From: Dehalococcoidia bacterium
GTDB lineage: Bacteria; Chloroflexota; Dehalococcoidia; Lucifugimonadales; UBA3495
NCBI GenBank assembly: GCA_021295965.1
Contig: JAGWBI010000002.1
Span: forward strand, 80,110-144,109
Direction of reading: 5' to 3'
Length of the DNA: 64,000 nt
Both the position numbers and the translations under genes were made by a program. Positions within the stretch are counted from its first letter, which is position 1. Each line of letters starts with the position of its first letter. Below the pieces are notes generated by a model. The model was not told where the DNA came from. It saw nothing but the letters and a program-made list of their open reading frames with translations, and did no database searches. This document shows, piece after piece, positions 17,017 to 25,763 of this stretch.

Positions 17017-18924
17017 ATGTCGCTAAACCCGTTCCGAATGCTCATCGGCAGTTTCGCAGGCGCCGCCCTGCTCATGCTCGTGGTAGGTTGCGGAGGAACG
17101 CAACAACCGGAAGCGCCAGCCCAACAAAGCCAGCCGGCCGCGCAGCAGCCGGCTGCCGGGCAACAACCTGCTGGTGGTCAGCAGCAGGCTGCGCCGACTG
17201 CGACCAACGCGCCACCGACACCTACGCTGCCGCCTCTGGCTACGGTTCGCCCCACCAGTACGCCCGCGCCCACAGCGGTCGCTCGGACCGCCCCGACGCC
17301 GATCCCAAGCGGACCGCCAAAGCATGGCGGGATGGCTCGCATGTCGGCTTACGCAGATACCAAGGATTGGGACCCGCTGGGTTCGTCCTCGTTGTCCAGC
17401 GTGATCTCTTACTCCCAGCTGTACAACCAGATCGTGCAGTTCGACACCGTTGAACCCACGGTGGTGGTGGGAGACTTGGCGGATAGCTGGGAGACCAATG
17501 AGGAGGGCACGTCCTTTACCTTCCATCTTCGCGACGGGATCAAGTGGACCGACGGCGAAACCCTGGACGCCGACGACGTGGTGTACTCCATGCAGCGTTA
17601 CGGGAACCCCTGTAACGGGCGTGGTCGGTCGGGGTTGTGGCGGACTTACACCATCCCGATTGAGGTGGTGGAGTTGAAGGACAAAGCCGATTGCACGGCG
17701 CTCAACGCTGACGATGTCGTCCGCAAGGTTGACCAACTGACGGTGGAGTTCAACCTTGCTTTCGCATCCGGAGCGTTTATCAAGTTCCTAGCCATCGACT
17801 ACGCGAAAATCCTGCCCAAGCACCTGCTGGAGCAGGACATTGATCTGAACCTGGCTGAAAACATCCTGCGGCACGGCGCCACGTCAGGACCGTTCATCCT
17901 GGAAGATTACCAATCCGGCAACCAATACAAGGTGAACAAGAACCCTGACTATTTCAAGGAAGGGTTGCCCTACTTCGACCGGATTGAGCACTACATTATC
18001 ACGGTGCCGGCTACGTTCATCGCCCAGGTGGAGGCGGGACAGATCGATGCGTCCAACGCCGCCGCTAACAACCTGACAGCGCCTGAGAACTACGCAATAG
18101 AGGTTTCGACCAATAGCGAGTACGTGGCCCACGAGGTGCTGGGTGGTACCCGTGGCTTCATGCTCAACGTGAAGCGGGAGCCCTTCAGCGACCACCGGGT
18201 ACGGCAAGCCATCAACCTGGCGGTGGACCGGCAGAAGGTCAACGAGCGGGCGCTGCACGGATCCGGTCGTGGTCACTGTCCCCTGGTCGGTTTGGCTCAC
18301 GACTACGAGGAATGCGCCACTTGGCCTGGCATGAGGCCCAAAGACACTCCGGGCGGACAGGAAGACATCGCCCGGGCTAGGGAATTGATGGCTGAGGCGG
18401 GTTACCCTGACGGTTTCAAGATCGAGTACACGGCCAGGCAGGTAGGTACCTACGTGGTTGAGTGCTCGGTCATCAAGCAGGACCTCGAGGAGTTCCTGGG
18501 CATCACTGGGGAGATTGCAACATACCCCAGTGCAGCCGGCTACGCCAAGTACGGAACGGCACGCCCGGCCGACGCTACCGGCGACTGGGACGTGGGCTGT
18601 CAGGCCGATGGCATGACCGTCTTCGACGTTGACGCTGTGTACGGTGGCATCTTCCTCAAGGGCGGCACCCGTAACTACACGGATTGGGAAGCCCCCGAGT
18701 TGAACGCGTGGTTCGAACAGCAAAAGGTCGAACTGGACCCGGAGATGCGGCGGCAAATCAACAAGGAAGCCGAGATCTGGCTGCATGAATTCAGCAACAA
18801 CCACTGGGTCAGCCTGACCCTGGGGCGTAACTTCTGGGTGATGAACCGGGACATCAAAGGGTTCAACGCGCCGCAGACCGTCCAGTACGGGTTCAAACAC
18901 GAGCATCTGTGGTGGGACCGATAG
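17017..18924 (+). CDS. ABC transporter substrate-binding lipoprotein, family 5 (operon 2)
   Basis: 635 aa from ATG 17017, with AGAGGTG seven bases upstream; the GTG at 17008 lies inside that site. The signal peptide ends LVVGC (lipid Cys25). A Gln/Pro/Thr-rich linker of about 65 residues follows, then the SBP family-5 fold with GGMARMSAYADTKDWDPLGS and FTFHLRDGIKWTDGETLDADDVVYS. Six or more cysteines in the mature protein (for example NPCNGRGRSG, GHCPLVGLAHDYEECATW) suggest disulfides. It is closely related to the operon-3 SBP and only distantly to the 453/2282 pair. It feeds the DppB/DppC pair starting 123 bp downstream. The ligand is unknown. Confidence 0.93.
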   Translation: MSLNPFRMLIGSFAGAALLMLVVGCGGTQQPEAPAQQSQPAAQQPAAGQQPAGGQQQAAPTATNAPPTPTLPPLATVRPTSTPAPTAVARTAPTPIPSGPPKHGGMARMSAYADTKDWDPLGSSSLSSVISYSQLYNQIVQFDTVEPTVVVGDLADSWETNEEGTSFTFHLRDGIKWTDGETLDADDVVYSMQRYGNPCNGRGRSGLWRTYTIPIEVVELKDKADCTALNADDVVRKVDQLTVEFNLAFASGAFIKFLAIDYAKILPKHLLEQDIDLNLAENILRHGATSGPFILEDYQSGNQYKVNKNPDYFKEGLPYFDRIEHYIITVPATFIAQVEAGQIDASNAAANNLTAPENYAIEVSTNSEYVAHEVLGGTRGFMLNVKREPFSDHRVRQAINLAVDRQKVNERALHGSGRGHCPLVGLAHDYEECATWPGMRPKDTPGGQEDIARARELMAEAGYPDGFKIEYTARQVGTYVVECSVIKQDLEEFLGITGEIATYPSAAGYAKYGTARPADATGDWDVGCQADGMTVFDVDAVYGGIFLKGGTRNYTDWEAPELNAWFEQQKVELDPEMRRQINKEAEIWLHEFSNNHWVSLTLGRNFWVMNRDIKGFNAPQTVQYGFKHEHLWWDR

Positions 18925-18987
18925 CAGTCTCGACGCCGTAACGATCACAGAATCATCCGACGGTTGGACACTGGGTTTGTCTCAAGG

Positions 18988-19019
18988 CAAGCGGGGCGAG
19001 CAACGGATTGCCCCGCTTG
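18988..19019 (+). terminator. Hairpin between SBP and permease, possible attenuator
   Basis: CAAGCGGGGC and GCCCCGCTTG form a perfect 10-bp stem with a 12-base loop, 63 bp after the SBP stop and 28 bp before the DppB start. The T-run after it is poor (TTGTTGCGG), so partial termination or mRNA stabilisation, favouring SBP over permease, is more likely than a full stop. Confidence 0.6.
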
Positions 19020-19047
19020 TTGCGGAGTTTCCGGCGAGGGTTAAGCA

Positions 19048-20001
19048 ATGCGACAGTACGCCATCAAACGAATAGGCCTATTCATACCGACGGTGTTGCT
19101 GGTCACGATTATCGTTTTCGTGGTGATGCGGCTGATCCCCGGGGATCCCGCGCTGGCAATCCTGAGCGCTGACGACGCGGTGTACACGCAGGAAGAGTTG
19201 GCGCAACTTCGGGCCGAACTGGGAACTGATCGGCCAATCGTGCTGCAGTACGCTGAATGGATGGGCGGACTGTTCAAGGGCGATTTCGGCACCTCCTACT
19301 GGTGGGGCGGTCCGGTCATGGAGCGCCTGGGTGAACGCATTCCGGTGACCATCGAGCTGGCGCTGCTGGGCATCGCTCTCGCGGTGGTATGCGCTGTTCC
19401 ATTGGGCGTTATATCCGCCATCAGACCGGACAGCCCGCTGGACTACGCATCGCGGGTATTCACGCTGGTGGGCATCTCCATCCCGACGTTCTTCAGCGGC
19501 ATCCTGTTGACCATACTGCTGATCCGGGCGTTCGGTTGGTTGCCACCCTTGGGCTACGAAGACATCTGGGAAGACCCGTGGACCAACATCAAGCAACTTG
19601 TTCTGCCCGCCTTGGCTCTTGGCTTCTACGATATGGCGTTCATCGCGCGAGTGACCCGCTCCTCCATGATGGAGATCTTACGCGAGGACTACATGCGCAC
19701 CGCTCGGGCCAAAGGTCTGCGTGAGACCGTAGTGCTGGCGCGACACGGGCTGAAAAACGCAGTCCTCCCTGTATTAACCATCTCCGGTTGGCAATTTGGG
19801 CGTCTTTTCGGCGGCACAGTCATCATTGAGAAGATTTTCCTGATACCGGGTGTTGGGCAGTTGCTGATCGACGCGATCTACCAGCGGGACTTCCCGACCA
19901 TTCAAGCTGTCATAGTGATCGTTGCCCTGTCCATTGTCGTTGTCAACCTCCTGGTTGACCTGCTGTACGGGTGGCTCGACCCCCGGATTAGATACGCCTA
20001 A
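19048..20001 (+). CDS. ABC transporter permease, DppB type (operon 2)
   Basis: 317 aa. The typical DppB start MRQYAIKRIGLFIPTVLLVTI is followed by MRLIPGDPALAIL, six transmembrane spans, the ATPase-contact loop DYMRTARAKGLRETVVLARH and the end LLYGWLDPRIRYA. GAGGG precedes the ATG. It is strikingly close to the operon-3 DppB, consistent with duplication of the whole operon. It follows its cognate SBP and lies 49 bp before the DppC gene. Confidence 0.94.
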   Translation: MRQYAIKRIGLFIPTVLLVTIIVFVVMRLIPGDPALAILSADDAVYTQEELAQLRAELGTDRPIVLQYAEWMGGLFKGDFGTSYWWGGPVMERLGERIPVTIELALLGIALAVVCAVPLGVISAIRPDSPLDYASRVFTLVGISIPTFFSGILLTILLIRAFGWLPPLGYEDIWEDPWTNIKQLVLPALALGFYDMAFIARVTRSSMMEILREDYMRTARAKGLRETVVLARHGLKNAVLPVLTISGWQFGRLFGGTVIIEKIFLIPGVGQLLIDAIYQRDFPTIQAVIVIVALSIVVVNLLVDLLYGWLDPRIRYA

Positions 20002-20050
20002 GTAGGACAGGAACCACGAGCAACTATCGGGTGGCGACGGAGCACTACTC

Positions 20051-20968
20051 ATGGCCATGTACAACACGGGACAAACGGCAGAATCGTCGTCAATTGAAGC
20101 GCAACTACTGGATATGCGGCCCAAGCAAACCGTGCCGCAGAAGCTTGTTGTTTTCGCTCGGACCAAGCCGTTGGGAGCGGTTAGCGCAAGCATCATCATC
20201 CTGACCATCCTGACGGCAATCCTTTCGCAATTTATCGTTCCCTACGACCCGCTGGACTTGGCGCACGAGCCATTCATCAAGCCACAGCCGGGAGCGTTGT
20301 TGGGAGCCGACGAGTTGGGGAGGGACGTGCTCAGCCGTATAATCTACGGCGCCCGGGTGTCGATGTATGTTGGCCTGATGAGCGTGATAATCGGAATCAG
20401 TTTAGGCACGGTTATCGGCATCCTCAGCGCTTACGTTGGGGGAGTGGTGGACCTGTCGATCCAGCGTGTCGTGGACGCGTTGATGGCGTTCCCGGCCATC
20501 ATCATGGCGTTGGGGTTGACGGCGGCATTGGGTCCGTCGATAAACAACATCGTGGCGGCGCTGGTGGTAATTCTGATGCCTGGGGCGATCCGGGTGATTC
20601 GCTCACAGGTGTTGAGCATCAAAGAGTTGGATTACACGTTGGCGGCCCAGGCGATCGGAGCGAGGCCTTGGCGGATAATGCTCCGTCACATCATGCCCAA
20701 TGTCGCGGCCAGCTACATCGTCCTGAGCACCATAACCCTGGGGTTGGCTATCATCATTGAGGCGTCGCTTACGTTCCTCGGCGTGGGGGTGTCGCCGGAT
20801 ATCCCGACATGGGGCGGAATGCTTACGGAAGGCGCGCAGAAGTACATCCGCACGGCGTGGTGGTTGGCCGTTTTCCCGGGACTTGCCATCTCGATAGTGG
20901 TGTTCTCCATCAATTTCCTGGGCGACGCCTTGCGTGACACCTTGGATCCGCGTTTGCGCGGACGGTAG
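20051..20968 (+). CDS. ABC transporter permease, DppC type (operon 2)
   Basis: 305 aa. A cytoplasmic leader of about 45 residues (LLDMRPKQTVPQKLVVFARTKPLG) precedes six membrane spans. LLGADELGRDVLSRIIYGARVS and YTLAAQAIGARPWRIMLRHIMPN (ATPase-contact loop) mark the family, ending LGDALRDTLDPRLRG. It is the last gene of operon 2: a terminator hairpin follows the stop and no ATPase genes are present. Confidence 0.94.
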   Translation: MAMYNTGQTAESSSIEAQLLDMRPKQTVPQKLVVFARTKPLGAVSASIIILTILTAILSQFIVPYDPLDLAHEPFIKPQPGALLGADELGRDVLSRIIYGARVSMYVGLMSVIIGISLGTVIGILSAYVGGVVDLSIQRVVDALMAFPAIIMALGLTAALGPSINNIVAALVVILMPGAIRVIRSQVLSIKELDYTLAAQAIGARPWRIMLRHIMPNVAASYIVLSTITLGLAIIIEASLTFLGVGVSPDIPTWGGMLTEGAQKYIRTAWWLAVFPGLAISIVVFSINFLGDALRDTLDPRLRGR

Positions 20969-20999
20969 AAGGCAGCGGCGATTAGCCTCGATCATAATT

Positions 21000-21025
21000 G
21001 CCCTTCCCGTTGGGAGGGGCTTTTT
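21000..21025 (+). terminator. Rho-independent terminator of operon 2
   Basis: GCCCTTCCC-GTT-GGGAGGGGC (one G-T pair) is followed by TTTTT at 21021-21025. It lies 32 bp after the DppC stop and separates operon 2 from the promoter of operon 3. Confidence 0.8.
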
Positions 21026-21071
21026 CTTGGGCGGTTTTCGTAGCCGTCATTCACGAATTCGTTGCGCGCTA

Positions 21072-21100
21072 TTGACACGCGGTGGCCCCTCGGATAACAT
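21072..21100 (+). promoter_or_regulatory. Sigma-70-type promoter of third ABC operon
   Basis: TTGACA (21072-21077), 17-bp spacer, TAACAT (21095-21100), about 150 bp before the SBP ATG. The arrangement matches the operon-2 promoter (TTGACA, 17 bp), so the promoter was probably copied with the operon. Confidence 0.6.
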
Positions 21101-21122
21101 TCCCGGCACTGCAACTCGCGGA

Positions 21123-21150
21123 TTGTGGCGATTTTCACAAATTGTCACAA
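21123..21150 (+). promoter_or_regulatory. Possible operator downstream of operon-3 promoter
   Basis: TTGTG-(8)-CACAA at 21123-21140 is an inverted repeat, immediately followed by a palindromic TTGTCACAA at 21142-21150. Overlapping TTGTG/CACAA half-sites just after the predicted start point suggest a regulator-binding site. The regulator is unknown. Confidence 0.4.
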
Positions 21151-21249
21151 CCGGGAGTTTTCCATACCCATCGGCGGGCATCGTTTTTTGACGGCCTGAC
21201 CGGATCAAAACAAAGTCGTCACAATGACGTCGGGAGGGATACACCAGAT

Positions 21250-23160
21250 ATGAAGCCATCCAATTTTGGCCGACCGTTCGTGCGAACGTTGCTACCCCTG
21301 GCGGGAGCAATCGCGCTGGTGGTCGGCATCGCATGTGGCGGAGCCGCAGAGCCCCCGGCTCCAGCAGCTACGCCTATCCCGGCAGCGACTGCCACGCCAG
21401 CCGCCACCAACACGCCGATACCGCAAGCAGTGGCCGCTACCGTTCGTCCTACCAATACTCCGGCCGTGGTAACGTCACCATTCGGTGCACCCACACCGGT
21501 ACCTAGTGGTCCGCCTAAGTCTGGCGGCACCCTGCTGATGTCGGCATACGCTGATACCAAGGACTGGGATCCGCTGGGTTCGTCCTCGCTCTCCAGCGTG
21601 ATTTCCTACTCACAGCTATACAATCAGATCGTGCAGTTTGACACGTCGGATACCTCCGCGATCACCGGAGACTTGGCCGACTCGTGGGACGTAAGTCCCG
21701 ATGGTCTAACCTATACTTTCCATCTGCGGGAAGATATGCAGTGGACAGACGGCACCGAGATCACTTCGGCGGACGTTATCACCACGATGAAGCGTTACGC
21801 CAACCCCTGCAATGGCACGGGACGCTCCGGTCTCTGGCGCAACTACACCGTCAAGATGGAAGTCGTGGACAAGGAAGGCGGCGATTGCACCCCCACCAAC
21901 CAGGACTCTGTGCTTCGGGCCATCGACGACAAGACCGTTGAGTTTAATCTCCAGTTCGCCTCCGGCACCTTCATCATGTTACTTGCCTTCGACTATGCCA
22001 AGGTTTTGCCGGGCCACCTGCTGGACTCCGATCCCAATTGCGAGATCCGAGACGCTGCCAACCCATGTTTCCTGAACCTCGGTGAAAACATCATTGATCG
22101 GGGCACTACTTCCGGTCCCTACCTGCTCGAAGAGTACCAGGTCGGCGATTTCTACAAAGTCAACAAGAACCCGGATTACTTCAAGGATGGGCGCCCATAC
22201 GTTGACCGGATCGAGCACTACATATTCCCCGGCACTGCCAAAGACAGGGTCATCGCCCAGTTTGAGGCTCGTCAACTGGATATGGCCAACGGCGGGTTCA
22301 ATAACCTGTCGCCCACTCAGAATTTGGACATAGTCAAGAGCACCGACGGCGAGTACGTGGCGCATCCGATAGCGGCCGGCACCAACTGGGGGCTGATGCT
22401 CAACGTCAAGAAGCCGCAGTTCCAGGATCACAAAGTGCGACAAGCCATCAATCTGGCAGTTGACCGGCAGGAGATCGACGAGCGTGTCTTTGACAATACC
22501 TCCGGCAGCTACTGCCCGCTGATGGGCCTGGCCCACTCCAACGAGGAATGCAACTCTTGGCCCGGCATTCGACCCAAGGACACCCCAGAAGGACAGCAGG
22601 ACCTCGCTGACGCCAAGGCGTTGATGACGGAGGCTGGTTTCCCGGACGGCTTCGAAGTCCAGTACACTGTGCGCCAGGTAGGCAACTACCCCGACCAGTG
22701 CCAGATCGTGAAACAGCAGCTGCAAGACGCCCTTGGCATCACCGGCGACATCGAGACCCTGCCCAGCGCGGCGGGCTATGCCAAATACGGCACGTCCCGT
22801 GCGGAAGGATCCTCAGGTGATTGGGAGATCAGCTGCCAGGGCGAGGGTATGGTGGTGTACGATCTGGACGCCATTTACGGTGGCGTGTACTTGAAAGGCG
22901 GCACCCGCAACTACACCGACTGGTCCAGCGACAAGGTGGTCGAATGGTTCGAGCGCCAGAAGGTCGAACTCGATCTTGACGCCCGCCGGGAGATCAATAA
23001 GGAAGCCGAGCTCTGGTTGCACGGCTTCGAGGATAACCACTGGGTTACCATGCAATTGGGCGGACTACTCTGGATGGTCCACCGCGACGTGAAGGGCTTC
23101 AACGCACCTCAAACCGTGCAGTACCAGTTCAAGCATGAAGACCTGTGGCTTGACCGCTAG
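21250..23160 (+). CDS. ABC transporter substrate-binding lipoprotein, family 5 (operon 3)
   Basis: 636 aa from ATG 21250, preceded by GGGAGGGA; the listed 692-aa ORF runs 56 codons upstream across the operator region without support. The signal peptide ends VGIAC (Cys29), then a Pro/Ala/Thr linker and the SBP family-5 domain. MSAYADTKDWDPLGSSSLSS is identical to the operon-2 SBP, as are NPCNG.GRSGLWR and NAPQTVQY near the end, and many cysteines are shared. A small insertion (DPNCEIRDAANPCFLN) adds two cysteines absent from operon 2. This is a duplicate with possible change in ligand range. Confidence 0.93.
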   Translation: MKPSNFGRPFVRTLLPLAGAIALVVGIACGGAAEPPAPAATPIPAATATPAATNTPIPQAVAATVRPTNTPAVVTSPFGAPTPVPSGPPKSGGTLLMSAYADTKDWDPLGSSSLSSVISYSQLYNQIVQFDTSDTSAITGDLADSWDVSPDGLTYTFHLREDMQWTDGTEITSADVITTMKRYANPCNGTGRSGLWRNYTVKMEVVDKEGGDCTPTNQDSVLRAIDDKTVEFNLQFASGTFIMLLAFDYAKVLPGHLLDSDPNCEIRDAANPCFLNLGENIIDRGTTSGPYLLEEYQVGDFYKVNKNPDYFKDGRPYVDRIEHYIFPGTAKDRVIAQFEARQLDMANGGFNNLSPTQNLDIVKSTDGEYVAHPIAAGTNWGLMLNVKKPQFQDHKVRQAINLAVDRQEIDERVFDNTSGSYCPLMGLAHSNEECNSWPGIRPKDTPEGQQDLADAKALMTEAGFPDGFEVQYTVRQVGNYPDQCQIVKQQLQDALGITGDIETLPSAAGYAKYGTSRAEGSSGDWEISCQGEGMVVYDLDAIYGGVYLKGGTRNYTDWSSDKVVEWFERQKVELDLDARREINKEAELWLHGFEDNHWVTMQLGGLLWMVHRDVKGFNAPQTVQYQFKHEDLWLDR

Positions 23161-23210
23161 TCGACGTGCCTGAGTGGACCACACGGGATAAAGGTTCGGA
23201 ATAGCGACGT

Positions 23211-23238
23211 GTAGGGGCGAATAATTATTCGCCCCTAC
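23211..23238. repeat. Dispersed palindrome, GGGGCGAAT family, copy 2
   Basis: GTAGGGGCGAATAATTATTCGCCCCTAC is a perfect 28-bp palindrome between the operon-3 SBP and DppB genes, ending 19 bp before the DppB ATG. In the transcript it would form a strong hairpin next to the ribosome-binding site, in the same position as the hairpin in operon 2. Confidence 0.85.
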
Positions 23239-23257
23239 TGTGCGAAAGGCAGGTGTC

Positions 23258-24214
23258 ATGCGACAGTACGCATTGAAACGCATTGCGCTGATCATCCCCA
23301 CCGTGCTGCTGGTGTCCATCATCGTGTTCACGGTGATGCGATTGTTACCCGGCGACCCGGCCCTGGTGATTTTGAGCGAAGGCGACGCCGCTTTCACCCA
23401 GGAAGAACTGGAAGATCTCCGGAGGCAGCTCGGAACCGACCGCCCCATCGTGGTCCAGTACGTGGATTGGATCGGCGGGCTCGTCCAGGGGGATTTGGGC
23501 ACTTCAATTTGGCGGTCAGGGCAGCCGGTTTCCAAACTGGTCGGTGACCGGATTTTCCGCACCCTGGAGTTGGCGGTGTTGGCGATCCTGATCGCGGTTA
23601 TTTTCGCGGTGCCACTTGGGGTGATTTCGGCAATTAAACCGGACAGCGTTATCGACTATTTCGCGCGAGTCATTGCCCTGGTAGGGATTTCCGTCCCTAC
23701 GTTCTTCGCCGGTTTATTGGTGGTGTTGGTGCTTTCACGTGGCTTCGGCTGGCTGCCGCCTCTGGGCTACACGGACCTGTGGGATGACCCGTGGAAGAAT
23801 ATTCAACAGATGTTCCTGCCAGCGCTGGCCCTGGGTTTTTATGATATGGCCTTCATCGCCCGGGTTACGCGCTCATCCATGATGGAGATAATCCGCGAAG
23901 ACTACATGCGGACGGCGCGGGCCAAGGGATTGGCGGAGCGCATCGTCCTGGTGAGGCACGGGTTGAAGAACGCGGTTTTGCCCATCCTCACGATATCGGG
24001 GTGGCAGTTCGGCCGGCTGTTCGGCGGGACCGTGATTATCGAAAGCATCTTCAAGGTTCCGGGCATCGGAACCCTGCTCATCGAAACCGTGTTCCAGCGG
24101 GACTTCCCCACCATCCAGGCCATCATCATTGTCATCGCGGTGTCCATCGTCATCATCAACCTGTTGGTTGACCTGCTGTACGGGCTGCTCGACCCGCGCA
24201 TCCGGTATGCCTAG
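23258..24214 (+). CDS. ABC transporter permease, DppB type (operon 3)
   Basis: 318 aa from ATG 23258, with GGCAGGTG just upstream; the listed start at 23240 overlaps the palindrome arm. MRQYALKRIALIIPTVLLVSI, MRLLPGDPALVIL, the DYMRTARAKGLAERIVLVRH loop and the LLYGLLDPRIRYA end define DppB. Six membrane spans. It is very close to the operon-2 DppB. The DppC partner starts 43 bp downstream. Confidence 0.94.
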   Translation: MRQYALKRIALIIPTVLLVSIIVFTVMRLLPGDPALVILSEGDAAFTQEELEDLRRQLGTDRPIVVQYVDWIGGLVQGDLGTSIWRSGQPVSKLVGDRIFRTLELAVLAILIAVIFAVPLGVISAIKPDSVIDYFARVIALVGISVPTFFAGLLVVLVLSRGFGWLPPLGYTDLWDDPWKNIQQMFLPALALGFYDMAFIARVTRSSMMEIIREDYMRTARAKGLAERIVLVRHGLKNAVLPILTISGWQFGRLFGGTVIIESIFKVPGIGTLLIETVFQRDFPTIQAIIIVIAVSIVIINLLVDLLYGLLDPRIRYA

Positions 24215-24257
24215 ACCCGGTGCGAATCCTCGGACCCGACCACGGAGAATTAGCTGA

Positions 24258-25187
24258 ATGACTACGATCAACGCCGGGCAGGGCCTAACCGTTGCCGATG
24301 GCGACGCTCACGTGCTGGATATGCGCCCGCGGCAAACGCAGGTGCAAAAGCTGGTCAACTTCGCCCGGACCAAGCCTTTGGGAGCGGTCAGCGCCGTTAT
24401 CATCCTGCTGACGATTCTGGCGGCGGGAATCTCCTACGCGATACCGGGCATATTGCCTCACGATCCTTTGGACGTGCGGGCCCACGAGGAGAAATACCTG
24501 CACCCACAACCCGGAGCGTGGCTGGGGAGTGACCATCTGGGAAGGGACGAACTGAGCCGCCTCATCGCCGGTTCCCAAATCTCTATCTACGTGGGTTTGT
24601 TCAGCGTCGGAATTGGCGTGACGCTCGGCGCTCTCATCGGCATCATCAGCGCATACGTCGGTGGCGTGGTAGATTTGACCATTCAGCGCTTGGTTGACGC
24701 GATGATGGCGTTTCCTCCCATTATCCTCGCGCTGGGACTGGTGGCCGTTTTGGGAGGCTCCGCCAACAATGTAATCATTGCCTTGTTGGTCATCCTGCTG
24801 CCGGGCACCATCAGAGTAATACGTTCCCAAGTATTGAGCATCAAGGAACTGGACTATACCTTGGCAGCCACCGCCATTGGAGCCGGTTCCATCCGCATCA
24901 TGCTGCGGCATATTCTGCCCAACGTGGTGGCCAGCTACATCGTGCTGGGAACGATCACGCTGGGATTTGCCATCATCATCGAGGCGTCGCTGTCCTTCCT
25001 GGGGGTGGGAGTACCGCCGGATATCCCCACTTGGGGCGGAATGCTAACCAGGGGAACCGAAGAAATCCGCATCGCCTGGTGGCTTGCGGTCTTTCCCGGC
25101 ATCGCCATATCCATCGTGGTGTTCGCCATCAACTTCCTGGGCGACGCGTTGCGCGATACGCTGGACCCGCGGTTGCGGGGTCGTTAA
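24258..25187 (+). CDS. ABC transporter permease, DppC type (operon 3)
   Basis: 309 aa. The leader VLDMRPRQTQVQKLVNFARTKPLG parallels the operon-2 protein, followed by six spans, LGSDHLGRDELSRLIAGSQIS, the YTLAATAIGAGSIRIMLRHILPN coupling loop and LGDALRDTLDPRLRG at the end. It closes operon 3, with a strong terminator 24 bp after the stop. As in the other two modules, no ATPase gene follows. Confidence 0.94.
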   Translation: MTTINAGQGLTVADGDAHVLDMRPRQTQVQKLVNFARTKPLGAVSAVIILLTILAAGISYAIPGILPHDPLDVRAHEEKYLHPQPGAWLGSDHLGRDELSRLIAGSQISIYVGLFSVGIGVTLGALIGIISAYVGGVVDLTIQRLVDAMMAFPPIILALGLVAVLGGSANNVIIALLVILLPGTIRVIRSQVLSIKELDYTLAATAIGAGSIRIMLRHILPNVVASYIVLGTITLGFAIIIEASLSFLGVGVPPDIPTWGGMLTRGTEEIRIAWWLAVFPGIAISIVVFAINFLGDALRDTLDPRLRGR

Positions 25188-25211
25188 GCGCGGAGCCTGG
25201 ACACAGGTGCA

Positions 25212-25250
25212 AACGGCAGGGGCGAAATTTCGCCCCTGCCGTTATTTTTT
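25212..25250 (+). terminator. Rho-independent terminator of operon 3 (GGGGCGAAAT palindrome, copy 3)
   Basis: AACGGCAGGGGCGAAA followed directly by its reverse complement forms a perfect 32-bp palindrome (25212-25243), then ATTTTTT. It shares the GGGGCGAA..TTCGCCCC core with copies at 6132, 23211 and 27879, so here a member of the dispersed family acts as, or became, a terminator. Confidence 0.85.
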
Positions 25251-25281
25251 CTAAATCTCTCGGGGTTGCGCCGTCCAACCT

Positions 25282-25641
25282 TTACAAATCCAATTCTTCT
25301 ATCGCAACTAGACGTGGATCCGGGCTGGTAGGGTCAACCATCAAATTGAAAATCTCAAGCGTGGTTGCGCCCAGAAGGTATCGGTCCTCCGGCCCGAATA
25401 TAACTGGGCAAATCCGTAGCCGGTTTGCTACGTTGAACCGTGCGTCGGCCACATCGAATTCCACTCGCCGGCCGTCAGCCACCCTGAAACGGAGACGCTC
25501 CAAGGGAGTGACCCCCAACTGTGCCAATAGAGATGCTGGCATCATGGAGTGAGCGGCGCCGGTGTCCACCAGGGCGGAAACCGGGAGGAAGTCCCCGCCG
25601 TGTGGATGACCAACTCCAACTTGCACTCTAAAGGTTCCCAT
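25282..25641 (-). CDS. Retropepsin-like aspartic protease family protein
   Basis: 119 aa from ATG 25641, with AGGAG seven bases upstream; the listed start at 25701 has no site. The active-site segment is ALVDTGAAHSMMP (Asp-Thr-Gly-Ala), followed by the psi-loop-like strand EDRYLLGATTLEIFNLMVDP. Clan-AA members act as homodimers with one Asp each. This one has no membrane segment, so a cytoplasmic dimer is expected. Its target is unknown. It is convergent with ABC operon 3 and divergent from the SMP-30 gene. Confidence 0.85.
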   Translation of the reverse strand: MGTFRVQVGVGHPHGGDFLPVSALVDTGAAHSMMPASLLAQLGVTPLERLRFRVADGRRVEFDVADARFNVANRLRICPVIFGPEDRYLLGATTLEIFNLMVDPTSPDPRLVAIEELDL

Positions 25642-25763
25642 GGATGCGCTCCTAAATCTCATGAGCCAGACGATGATACGCTTGCGTCCGAGCCGGGTCA
25701 ATTTGCCGACAGTTAACCGGCCGCCGTGCTAAACTGCCCTCATAATCTACAGGAGGTTCTCTG

